Part shown: positions 7,724 to 15,268 of the stretch, one piece after another | Position numbering within the stretch: the stretch's first letter is position 1 | Layout: each line of letters starts with the position of its first letter | Translations under genes and position numbers: made by a program | DNA from: Brevibacterium aurantiacum | Lineage (GTDB): Bacteria > Actinomycetota > Actinomycetes > Actinomycetales > Brevibacteriaceae | Direction of reading: 5' to 3' | NCBI RefSeq assembly: GCF_900169065.1 | Contig: NZ_FXZB01000029.1 | Span: 1 to 40,635 of the forward strand | Length of the DNA: 40,635 bases | Notes under the pieces: model-generated | Seen by the model: the letters and a program-made list of their open reading frames with translations, nothing else | What the model was told of the DNA's origin: nothing | The model's database searches: none

Positions 7724-8637
7724 AGGAGCCCCTCGGCGGAGATGACCTCCCTGACGCGGTCGGTCTCCTCTGCATCGAGTGCGAGCATCGGTTCGGCCAT
7801 GCGGTTGGAGGTGATCACGCCCATGAGCTGCAGGGCCGTCTTGAACGCTCCGAGGCCGGCGGCACCGGGGGAGACGCGGCCAGGGGTGGGTGCGGCGGTG
7901 ATCTGGAACAACCTTGCCAGGCGGTCCTGCTCGGCCGCGACCGTCGTCCAGTCACCGGCTCGGGCGGCGTCGAAGAGGCGCACGTATCCGGTTGGGTCGA
8001 CGTTGCCCAGGCCTGGGACGATCCCGGCGGCACCGCCGAGGAGCGCACCGTCGGCGACCACCTCGTGGCCGGTGAAGACCGCGAAGTCGGGCAGATCCTT
8101 CGTCTCGATGAGGAGGCGACGGAAGGACACGTCGTCGGCCGAGGAATCCTTGACCCCGGCCAGCACACCCTCGCGGGCCAGGCGCACGGTGACGTCATGG
8201 GGCAGTTTGGAGTGGGTTCGCACGGGGACGTCGTAGGCGAAGACGGGAACGTCGAGGTGTTTCGCGACCGTGCGGAAGTGCTGTTCGATCTCGGCAGAAT
8301 CGGACAGTGCATAGAACGGGGTGGTGACCACGGCAGCGTCTCCGCCGATCGCGAGCAGGCGCTTGGCCTCGTCGAGGACGCGGCCGGTCGTCTGTTCGCT
8401 GATGCCGACCAGAATCGGGACCCGACCAGCGGCGGCTTCGAGCGCGATGGTCAGCACCTGATCGCGTTCGCTCGCGGTGAGATAGGGGACCTCACCTGAG
8501 GAGCCGAGAACGAAGATGCCGTGCACTCCGCCGTTAACGAGATGTTCGACGAGGGCCGAAATGCCCTCGCGGTCCAGCTCGCCACTGTCGGTGCGCGGAG
8601 TCAGCAGTGGGGGGATGATGCCGTGGAATTCACTCAT
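7720..8637 (-). CDS. nanA: N-acetylneuraminate lyase (DapA/NanA family)
   Basis: A 305-residue class I aldolase of the dihydrodipicolinate synthase / neuraminate lyase family. It would split sialic acid into ManNAc and pyruvate. VLGSSGEVPYLTASER is the pyruvate-carboxylate loop, the Tyr of FAYDVP is the proton relay, and the Lys of LAGVKDSSADD is the Schiff-base residue. The first Met of the longer frame lies inside the upstream gene, so I take MSEFHGIIPPLLTP at 8637; it overlaps the symporter stop by 8 bp. Sequence alone could also fit other aldolases of the family, but the symporter, ManNAc kinase and epimerase around it make a NanA role the best reading. Confidence 0.88.
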   Translation of the reverse strand: MSEFHGIIPPLLTPRTDSGELDREGISALVEHLVNGGVHGIFVLGSSGEVPYLTASERDQVLTIALEAAAGRVPILVGISEQTTGRVLDEAKRLLAIGGDAAVVTTPFYALSDSAEIEQHFRTVAKHLDVPVFAYDVPVRTHSKLPHDVTVRLAREGVLAGVKDSSADDVSFRRLLIETKDLPDFAVFTGHEVVADGALLGGAAGIVPGLGNVDPTGYVRLFDAARAGDWTTVAAEQDRLARLFQITAAPTPGRVSPGAAGLGAFKTALQLMGVITSNRMAEPMLALDAEETDRVREVISAEGLL

Positions 8638-10222
8638 TGGTCTGTCCTTGCTTGATGTTGTTGCTGTCCCCCGCCGAGGTTGTCGTCGGGGAGGTTGGGA
8701 TGCGACGTGTGTACTGGTCACGTTTGCCGTAGATCGTCAGTGCGGTCACGTCGTGGTCGGCGCGACGGGCCTTCGAGCCGGTGAACAGGGAGATGATGTA
8801 GCCGAAGACGACGGCGCCGACGAAGGCCACTGCCGAGACTGCGAAGGGTGTCAGGCCCGCGACATCCTGGACGTACCAGGCGACCGCGGCACCGAGCACG
8901 AGCCCGCTGAGCACTCCGGCGCTATTGGCCCGTTTGGTGAAGATGCCGAGCGCGAAGACACCGGCGAGGGGAACCCCGAAGAGTCCGGTGATGGACAGGA
9001 AGAGATCCCAGGTCTGGGCCTGATCGGTGGCGGAAAGGTAGAGGGCGACTCCGACCGAGAGCGCTCCGACGATGACGATGACCAGTCGGGAGAAGCCGAC
9101 GCCGGTGCGTGCCAGGCCGTTCTTGGGCGGGAAGAAACGGTCCCTGATATCGACGGTGACGCAGGCGGAGATCGAATTCAGGCTCGACGAGATCGTCGAC
9201 TGTGCGGCCGCGAAGATCGCGGCGATGAGCAGACCTGAGATGCCGGCCGGCAGCGCGGTGACGGCGAAGTAGGGCACCAGGGCCGAAGTGTTGAAACCTT
9301 CAGGCAGAGCCTCGGCGTGCTGGTAGTAGCTGTAGAGGACGGTGCCGATTCCGTAGAACAGAGGAATGGTCAACAGGGCGAGGAACCCGTTGACGATGAG
9401 GGACCGGATCGTGCTCTTCGGAGAATCGGTCGTCTGATAGCGCTGCACCACGTCCTGGCTGGCGGTGTACTGGTGAAGGTTGTTGAACACGGAGCCGAGG
9501 AAGACGATCGGGATGGCCGCTGCCGCTCCACCGAACTTCCAATTGTCGGCGGAGATGAACTTATCGTCTGCTGCTGCATCGGCGGCGACTGTGGCCAGAC
9601 CCCCATCGAGAGCGGCGATGCCGAAGACGAGGATCACGGCTGCGCCGACGAGGAGGATGATGCCCTGAACCACGTCGGACCAGATGACGCCTTCGATGCC
9701 GCCGAGGAAGGTGTAGACGACGGAGAGAACGCCGACCGCGGCGGCGACGAGCACGGGGCTGATATTGGTCACCGAGCTGATGGCCAATGTGGGCAGATAG
9801 ACGACGATGGCCACGCGTCCGATGTGGAAGAGCACGAACAGGAGTGATCCGAGAACACGGATGGTGGGTCCGAAGCGTTCCTCGAGGTACTCATAGGCAG
9901 TGGTGACGTCGAGCTTGCGGAAGAAGGGGATGTAGAACAGGACGAGCAGTGGGACGATCGCGAAGATTGCGATATTGCCGGCCGCGTAGGACCAGTCTGT
10001 GAGGAAGGCCTGCTCGGGCGTGGACATATAGGTGATGGCGGACAGCGTCGTCGCATAGATGCTGAAGCCTGCCGCCCACGCGGGGATACGACCGTTGGCT
10101 TTGAAGAAGGAGTCGGTGCCGGCGCTCGCCTTGCGGGTGAACCAGACCGCGATTCCCAGCGTTGCCAGCAGGTAGATGATGATCACGGCCCAATTCAGGC
10201 CGCCGAGTCCCGGAGCGTCCAT
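8630..10222 (-). CDS. sodium:solute symporter (SSS), probable sialic acid importer
   Basis: A 530-residue integral membrane protein of the SSS family (LeuT-like fold) with about 13 hydrophobic spans. The first is WAVIIIYLLATLGIAVWFT near residues 10-28. Characteristic stretches include FSIYATTLSAITYMSTPEQAF, FFRKLDVTTAYEYLEERFG, GGIEGVIWSDVVQG and AAIFAAAQSTISSSLNSIS. Some sialic acid transporters, such as Proteus mirabilis SiaT, belong to this family, and it is the first gene of the nanA-nanK-nanE operon. A role as Na+-coupled Neu5Ac importer is therefore likely. The soluble C-terminus has no recognised domain. The candidate GntR operator lies 56-73 bp upstream of its ATG. Confidence 0.88.
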   Translation of the reverse strand: MDAPGLGGLNWAVIIIYLLATLGIAVWFTRKASAGTDSFFKANGRIPAWAAGFSIYATTLSAITYMSTPEQAFLTDWSYAAGNIAIFAIVPLLVLFYIPFFRKLDVTTAYEYLEERFGPTIRVLGSLLFVLFHIGRVAIVVYLPTLAISSVTNISPVLVAAAVGVLSVVYTFLGGIEGVIWSDVVQGIILLVGAAVILVFGIAALDGGLATVAADAAADDKFISADNWKFGGAAAAIPIVFLGSVFNNLHQYTASQDVVQRYQTTDSPKSTIRSLIVNGFLALLTIPLFYGIGTVLYSYYQHAEALPEGFNTSALVPYFAVTALPAGISGLLIAAIFAAAQSTISSSLNSISACVTVDIRDRFFPPKNGLARTGVGFSRLVIVIVGALSVGVALYLSATDQAQTWDLFLSITGLFGVPLAGVFALGIFTKRANSAGVLSGLVLGAAVAWYVQDVAGLTPFAVSAVAFVGAVVFGYIISLFTGSKARRADHDVTALTIYGKRDQYTRRIPTSPTTTSAGDSNNIKQGQTNE

Positions 10223-10277
10223 GCTCCCTCCTCACGTGAGTCCGAACGGGATCGCGTCGATGCAGATCCCGAGTGAA

Positions 10278-10295
10278 ACATAAGACGTATGATGT
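10278..10295. promoter_or_regulatory. candidate GntR operator upstream of the sialic acid operon
   Basis: ACATAAGACGTATGATGT is symmetric at 14 of 18 positions around a central ACGT. It contains the AGACGTAT shared with the gntR promoter region at 4436-4443. Confidence 0.55.
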
Positions 10296-10395
10296 CCTGC
10301 GTCACGAATGTACGGGAATGTGTTCGCGGACACAAGCCTTGGGGGAGACTCGGGTGGAGGAGCGGCGTCATGCGTGTTGATTTTTCATTGTGAAA

Positions 10396-10434
10396 CTAAC
10401 TGTGCACAGATATGCTATATGTGTAAGCAGTTAG
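10396..10434. promoter_or_regulatory. inverted repeat at the abiE promoter
   Basis: CTAACTG (10396-10402) and CAGTTAG (10428-10434) are perfect inverted arms 32 bp apart centre to centre, about three turns. They flank the AT-rich TATGCTATAT, a likely -10 region. AbiEi antitoxins are known to autorepress by binding inverted repeats in their own promoter, and this layout fits. Confidence 0.65.
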
Positions 10435-10443
10435 GAAATAACG

Positions 10444-11022
10444 ATGCCGAATACAGCACTCCCTATCACCTTCACGCTCAAGGACGCGCTCCTGGCCGGC
10501 GTGCAGAAGCACCATGTGTACACGCTGCTCGAGCAGGGCGAAATCGAGAGAGTAGGGCGAGGGGTCTACATGCGCCCTGGTGTCATTGATCCCGCGTTTA
10601 CGTCCCTCGCAGCAGCGACGGTCGCGCAAGAATCCGCCACTTTATGTCTGACCAGTGCCCTCGTTCACCACGATCTGAGCGATGCGATACCGTTCGAATC
10701 AACCATTGCTCTGCCTCGCGGCACCCGTCCTCCTTCGGGGATTGCCAACGTGAAATGGCACAGTTTCGATTCATCGACCTTCAGTATTGGGCGTGAGCAG
10801 ATCACGATCGACAATGATCTTTCAGTTTCGGTCTATTCGTCAGAGCGCACCATAATCGACTGCTTCCGTCTCATGCACATCGAGGGAAACGATGTTGCCC
10901 ATGAGGCACTTCGCCGCTGGCTGCGACGCCGTGGCAATACTCCATCGGCCTTGCTGAAAACTGCGTCATCGTTCCCGAAGGCACTGCCGAAACTCCGAAT
11001 CGCACTGGACGTGTTGCTATGA
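10444..11022 (+). CDS. abiEi: AbiEi-type antitoxin (type IV toxin-antitoxin)
   Basis: A 192-residue protein with an N-terminal winged helix (about 10-45, LLEQGEIERVGRGVYMRPG) and the AbiEi core after it. The core includes CLTSALVHHDL, IALPRGTRPP, the VKWH strand and SSERTIIDCFRL, all typical of AbiEi antitoxin domains. It starts at ATG 10444, six bases after AGGAA. It overlaps the toxin gene by 4 bp (ATGA). In characterised pairs the antitoxin neutralises the toxin without tight binding and represses the operon. Base composition is visibly less GC-rich than the genes on either side, which suggests horizontal arrival. Confidence 0.88.
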   Translation: MPNTALPITFTLKDALLAGVQKHHVYTLLEQGEIERVGRGVYMRPGVIDPAFTSLAAATVAQESATLCLTSALVHHDLSDAIPFESTIALPRGTRPPSGIANVKWHSFDSSTFSIGREQITIDNDLSVSVYSSERTIIDCFRLMHIEGNDVAHEALRRWLRRRGNTPSALLKTASSFPKALPKLRIALDVLL

Positions 11023-11927
11023 CACCTCCTGTTCCACCCAGAGACAGCCCTGCGGGGCGGGCGTACAACGATCTGCGCAATTTGGCGCAACGGCATCAGC
11101 GTGACCCGGCTGAGTACATCACTTTGTATGCGTTGGAAGGCCTCCTCGCGCGCATCGCGGCTTCTGAATTTTCACCCGACTTCGTACTCAAAGGTGGAGT
11201 GCTCATGGCGGCCTTTGCCTCTCGCAGACCCACACGCGACGTAGACCTGGCCGCATCTGGCTTTCCCAACGACGTGCCTGAAGTAGAGCAGCGGATTCGG
11301 GAAATTGCCGCGATCACGATTGTGGATGGCCTGGAATTCGACTCGAACTCGGTGCGCGGCGAGCCGATTCGAGATGAAGCCAATTACACAGGTGTTCGTG
11401 TGAAGGTCGTTGCACAACTGGCAACTGCCAAGGTGGCGCTCCATGTTGATATCAACTTTGGTGACCCGATCTGGCCTGCCCCGACAGAGACTGAGCTGCC
11501 GCTTCTCCTCGGCGGCACACTGCGATTAACTGGTTACCCAGACCACATGGTGCTCGCTGAAAAGATCGTGACTGCGATCGAACGTGGTGAACTGAACACT
11601 CGTTGGCGCGATTTCACGGATATTGTCGCGATTGCGCGCACCCGCAGGATTCGAGGGTCGGACCTGCGGCAAGGTATTGATGCCGTCGCCAGCCATCGGA
11701 ATGTTGAGATTGAACCGCTTGAGTCCTTGCTGGGAGCAATGCCCGAACTGGTGCAGCTCAAATGGGAAAATTGGAGAAAGCGGCAACGGTTGGAGAGCAC
11801 CACCCCGGAGAGCTTCCGTGAATTGCTGACTTCGTGTTTCGCCTTCGCCGATCCGGCACTTGCGTCACGCGTGGAACACCTCCAATGGGACCCGGTGGCG
11901 CAGAGGTGGAGGGACCTGCCCAGCTGA
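11019..11927 (+). CDS. abiEii: AbiEii/AbiGii nucleotidyltransferase toxin
   Basis: A 302-residue nucleotidyltransferase. FVLKGGVLMAAF (55-66) followed by TRDVDLAASG with D74 and D76 is the polymerase-beta-like catalytic core, and D144 in LHVDINFGDP is the third metal ligand. MVLAEKIVTAIERG (178-190) and RWRDFTDI (195-202) match the downstream conserved AbiEii motifs. Related toxins block growth by nucleotidyl transfer, in some cases to tRNA acceptor ends; phage defence by abortive infection is the classic role. All catalytic positions appear intact. It is coupled to the antitoxin by a 4-bp overlap. Confidence 0.88.
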   Translation: MTPPVPPRDSPAGRAYNDLRNLAQRHQRDPAEYITLYALEGLLARIAASEFSPDFVLKGGVLMAAFASRRPTRDVDLAASGFPNDVPEVEQRIREIAAITIVDGLEFDSNSVRGEPIRDEANYTGVRVKVVAQLATAKVALHVDINFGDPIWPAPTETELPLLLGGTLRLTGYPDHMVLAEKIVTAIERGELNTRWRDFTDIVAIARTRRIRGSDLRQGIDAVASHRNVEIEPLESLLGAMPELVQLKWENWRKRQRLESTTPESFRELLTSCFAFADPALASRVEHLQWDPVAQRWRDLPS

Positions 11928-11974
11928 GCAACCCCTCAAGACCGAGACCGTGGCCATGTGGGAAGATTGAAGGC

Positions 11975-13054
11975 GTGTCGAAAATTCTTGAGATCCTGAC
12001 CCCGGAGGGTCTGCCGCCACTGGTCGAACGCCCGGGTGTCTCCTTCATCATGCCGGTCCTCAATGAGGCTGAGCACATCGCCAAAGCGATCACCACGATC
12101 TTGGCCCAGGACTATGAGGGAGACAAGGAAATCGTCCTCGCTCTCGGGCCGTCGACCGATGACACGAACCGCATCATTGCGGATATGGCGGCCAAGGACC
12201 CGAGGATCCAGACCGTTGACAATCCGCAGGCTGCTACGCCGATCGGCCTCAACCTCGCCATCGCTGCGACCCATCACCCGGTGATCATTCGCGTCGACGC
12301 ACACTCCGGGCTGCGCACCGACTACACGGAGCAGGCCATCGACACCCTGCGCCAGACCAAGGCCGCGAACTGTGGCGGGCTCATGCTCGCTCGCGGTCGC
12401 ACGTCTTTCCAGAAGGCCGTGGCCCGGGCCTACATGTCCCCGGTCGGACTCGGCGGTCCTGCCTACCATTCCGGTGACGAAGCAGGGGAGGCCGAGTCGG
12501 CCTACCTCGGCGTGTATCGACGTGAGGTCTTCGCCCACCTCGGCGGGTTCGACGAAGGCATCAAACGCGGACAGGACTGGGAACTGAACCTGCGCATCCG
12601 CACCGCAGGCGGTCGCATCTGGTTCAACCCGGACATGGAGGTCACCTACTGGCCGCGTGACTCCTGGTCGAAGATCGGTCAGCAGTTCTGGGCCACCGGC
12701 ATCTGGCGCGCCGAACTCATCCGCCGCTACGGATCGGCCAACTCGCTGCGTTACTTCGCGCCACCGGTGCTGGTCCTCGGGATGGGAGCCAGCGTCATCG
12801 AAGCCCTCCTGCAGCTCACGGGGCGGACGAAGACGTGGCCGAAATTCCTGCGCCGCTTCACCTCTTTAGTCCACGTGCCCAGCCTGGGATACGTGTCGGC
12901 AATACTCGCGACCGCCTCGGCGGCCAAGGACTGCGGACGACGCGAACGCGCCTGGTTCGGCCTCATCCTGCCCACCATGCACCTGTGCTGGGGAGCCGGC
13001 TTCCTGCGGGGCCTGATCACCGGTGCCGGATCGACGAAGGACGGCAGCCGTTGA
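11975..13054 (+). CDS. glycosyltransferase family 2, ExoA-like
   Basis: A 359-residue membrane-associated glycosyltransferase. The GT-A fold begins VSFIMPVLNEAEHIAKAITTI, followed by an Asp-containing nucleotide-sugar site in IIRVDAHSGLRTDY. GGFDEGIKRGQDWELNLRIRTAGG is the acceptor/catalytic region, with the Gln-Asp-Trp pattern of processive GT2 enzymes. The C-terminal third is hydrophobic. The open frame reaches further upstream, but those residues look non-coding and overlap the abiEii end. I choose GTG 11975 (VSKILEILTPEG). The sequence resembles the ExoA group of exopolysaccharide enzymes, so a cell-surface glycan role is likely. The downstream gene overlaps its stop. Confidence 0.8.
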   Translation: MSKILEILTPEGLPPLVERPGVSFIMPVLNEAEHIAKAITTILAQDYEGDKEIVLALGPSTDDTNRIIADMAAKDPRIQTVDNPQAATPIGLNLAIAATHHPVIIRVDAHSGLRTDYTEQAIDTLRQTKAANCGGLMLARGRTSFQKAVARAYMSPVGLGGPAYHSGDEAGEAESAYLGVYRREVFAHLGGFDEGIKRGQDWELNLRIRTAGGRIWFNPDMEVTYWPRDSWSKIGQQFWATGIWRAELIRRYGSANSLRYFAPPVLVLGMGASVIEALLQLTGRTKTWPKFLRRFTSLVHVPSLGYVSAILATASAAKDCGRRERAWFGLILPTMHLCWGAGFLRGLITGAGSTKDGSR

Positions 13055-13977
13055 GCAAGAAGAATCGTCGGTACGGCCGCAGCGAACGTGAACAGAACAC
13101 TCGTGCACAGGCCGGAAGCGAGCAGCCTGCCGAAGAGTCGATCGAGAGTGGACGGGCTCCGGTGCCCGAGCGGCCGACCCCGAAGAAGTTCAACGCACCG
13201 CTGTGGGCCGGCATCATCGTCGTCATCGCTGTCGTCGCCGTCCTCGGGTTCAATATGTTCAGCAGCAAGGACCACCTGACTGTGGACGCGCTCGAAAAGC
13301 CCGTGGTCGCCGCGCTCGACGGCGGTTCCGACGTCTACCCGGCGAACTCCAAATTCTCCTTCACCGAGAACGCGAAGTTCGGCTACCTGCCCGCACCGAC
13401 TCTGTCGGAACTCGGCGATGGCACCATCGTCGCCGCGGATCCGAAGTCCGCGCCCAAGGCGATGGAGCTCGAAGACGACCTGTCCTCGCTGGATCGTGAT
13501 TCGTTCCTTGACCAGGACATCAAGCCTCCGCGCAAGAACACCGCACCCGGTGAGCCCATCACCTGGGATCAGATGGTCGATGAGATGGCCGGAGCCACCG
13601 TGCTCATGCCCCTGATCGAATCGCCCCAGGTGGCAGACCCGGTGCTGAAGAAGATCGCCGAGGCGGACATTGCCGAATCGACGATCGTGCGCACCTCCAA
13701 TGCCGAGGTCGCCAAGGCCGCATCCGACGCCGAGGTGGCCGTGATGTTCACCGGTGATCCGACTGCTACATCGCAGCAGTCGTTGTCCGAGGTGGGGTAC
13801 ACGATGATGGCTGTCGATGCGGCAGATGCCTCGAAGTGGACCGGCACGGATCTCGACATCTGGGCCACCGGAGTCAAGGACGAGAAGCGGCTGAAAGAAC
13901 TCGCCGAGGCGGGGATCTTCGGAGCCCTGAGCACCAACCCGTACTCCATCCAGCCTTCAGAAGTGAAGTCCAACTGA
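13051..13977 (+). CDS. membrane-anchored protein resembling an inactive GDPD
   Basis: A 308-residue protein starting at TTG 13051, which overlaps the stop of the glycosyltransferase gene (TTGA). Residues 1-45 are charged, 49-70 are a single membrane span (LWAGIIVVIAVVAVLGFNMF), and the rest would lie outside the cell. The outer part has the order of a glycerophosphodiester phosphodiesterase barrel: FTENAKFGYLPAPTLSELGDGTIVAADP, PITWDQMVDEM, TVLMPLIES, and LDIWATGVKDEKRLKELAEAGIFGALSTNPY. The HRG motif and the metal-binding Glu-x-Asp pair are missing, so it is probably not an active phosphodiesterase. The resemblance is my reading of motifs, not a search result. Function is unknown; coupling suggests it works with the glycosyltransferase. 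Confidence 0.65.
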   Translation: MSKKNRRYGRSEREQNTRAQAGSEQPAEESIESGRAPVPERPTPKKFNAPLWAGIIVVIAVVAVLGFNMFSSKDHLTVDALEKPVVAALDGGSDVYPANSKFSFTENAKFGYLPAPTLSELGDGTIVAADPKSAPKAMELEDDLSSLDRDSFLDQDIKPPRKNTAPGEPITWDQMVDEMAGATVLMPLIESPQVADPVLKKIAEADIAESTIVRTSNAEVAKAASDAEVAVMFTGDPTATSQQSLSEVGYTMMAVDAADASKWTGTDLDIWATGVKDEKRLKELAEAGIFGALSTNPYSIQPSEVKSN

Positions 13978-14030
13978 AACACTGAACTCGACACTTGAAC
14001 ACCGCACTCGACCAACGACCAGGAGATGAC

Positions 14031-14492
14031 ATGACACAGCCCATCGGCAACCCATCACACATCGGCAACCTCGACGCCGCGCAACTCGGCCCGCAGCCGA
14101 CCTACCTGCCAGATGACCATGCGGACGTTGAAGCGAGGAAGCGCCTCGACGCCGGCGAAGAGCCCATCGATGTCGCAGCTGGCCTGCCTGCCTCATCTCT
14201 GGCCTGGGCGATCCTGGCCGATGAAGCACACGGTGAGGGGCGACTCGTCGACTCCTACGCCTATGCCCGCGTCGGCTACCACCGTGGCCTCGATTCCCTC
14301 CGTGCCGCCGGATGGCGTGGGGCAGGCCCGATCCCGTGGAAGCATGAGATCAACCGCGGGTTCCTCCGCGCGCTCAACGCCCTTGGCCGTGCCGCTGGCG
14401 CCATCGGCGAGGGTGAAGAGGCCGCTCGAATCGAAGAGTTCCTGCGCTCGTCCGACCCTGCCGCCATCGACGCGATTGCGGCGGGGGAGTAA
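14031..14492 (+). CDS. DUF3151 family protein
   Basis: A 153-residue soluble protein. AGGAG ahead of ATG 14031 decides the start. The central stretch (LPASSLAWAILADEA, YAYARVGYHRGLDSLRAAGW, GPIPWKHEINRGFLRALNALGRAA) is the conserved core of DUF3151, a family known from Actinobacteria and without an assigned function. No membrane span or signal peptide is seen. It lies 53 bp after the GDPD-like gene, which may be its transcriptional partner. Confidence 0.85.
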   Translation: MTQPIGNPSHIGNLDAAQLGPQPTYLPDDHADVEARKRLDAGEEPIDVAAGLPASSLAWAILADEAHGEGRLVDSYAYARVGYHRGLDSLRAAGWRGAGPIPWKHEINRGFLRALNALGRAAGAIGEGEEAARIEEFLRSSDPAAIDAIAAGE

Positions 14493-14557
14493 GCGGCTCC
14501 TCATTAGAACAACTCTTTATCGCGGGAGGTCGGCCCCATGCAGTCTTGGGAGCCGGG

Positions 14558-15268
14558 TCACGCCAGCTCCTGCAGGTAGGTGCTGAAGCCGCCTGCGGCT
14601 CGTCCTTCCAGCCTAGCTGAGGTGAGGACCCGGCAGGTGTCTGTGCGCAGCACCCGGCCGCCGGCCTCGAGAACCGCAGCCACCAAGGCCGCGTCCTCAC
14701 CGCATGGCAGGGGCGGAATTCCGTCGACGAGTTCGAAGTAGGTTCCGCGGACACCAAGGTTGGCCCCGAAGACAAACGGGTGGTCCTCGCCCAGTTCATG
14801 TGCGGCATGCCATCTGGCAAGGAGCTCGGACGACCCGGTCTCAGGTCGCGGAGCAACCGTGCCCACGATGCAGTCGACACCGAGCTCGGCATGACGGATC
14901 TGGGAGGCGATCCAATGTTCGGGCACGCGGCTGTCGGCGTCGGTGAACGCGAGCCACATCGCATCAAGCGCCTGCTGGGTGTGAATGCCCCTTTGTCCGA
15001 TGAAGTACTCGGCGGCGGCATTGCGAGCGTTGCCTACATTGTTGAACGAGACAGTGACCACCTCGACAATCGGATTCCGAGACGCGAAGTCCGTGACCAG
15101 GTCGAGCGTATTGTCCGTGCACGCATCGGCCACGACGATCACCCGGATGTGCACGACTGTGGAGGTGTGCCGTGCGTACGCAATCGAGGCCATCACCGAT
15201 TCGAGGCAGCCTTCGATCTCATCTTCCTCATTGTGCGCCGGGACGATGACCGCAAAGTCATCAATCAT
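14558..15268 (-). CDS. small GT2 family glycosyltransferase
   Basis: A 236-residue soluble GT-A glycosyltransferase. It starts FAVIVPAHNEEDEIEGCLESV, then VIVVADACTDNT, FNNVGNARNAAAEYF, and DAD at 110-112 in WLAFTDADSRVP for metal and nucleotide-sugar binding. PPLPCGEDAALVAAV supplies the acidic residues expected near the catalytic base. There is no membrane span, so it probably acts in the cytosol. It is the last gene of a four-gene minus-strand operon and overlaps the deacetylase-methyltransferase gene by 8 bp. Its partners suggest it builds a glycan or glycoside that is then deacetylated and methylated. Confidence 0.85.
   Translation of the reverse strand: MIDDFAVIVPAHNEEDEIEGCLESVMASIAYARHTSTVVHIRVIVVADACTDNTLDLVTDFASRNPIVEVVTVSFNNVGNARNAAAEYFIGQRGIHTQQALDAMWLAFTDADSRVPEHWIASQIRHAELGVDCIVGTVAPRPETGSSELLARWHAAHELGEDHPFVFGANLGVRGTYFELVDGIPPLPCGEDAALVAAVLEAGGRVLRTDTCRVLTSARLEGRAAGGFSTYLQELA

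Noticed and set aside
10223..10443. Possible small gene in the gap before abiEi.
   Set aside because: The stretch is explained by the symporter leader with its candidate operator and the abiE promoter repeats; no frame with a ribosome binding site and plausible protein was found.
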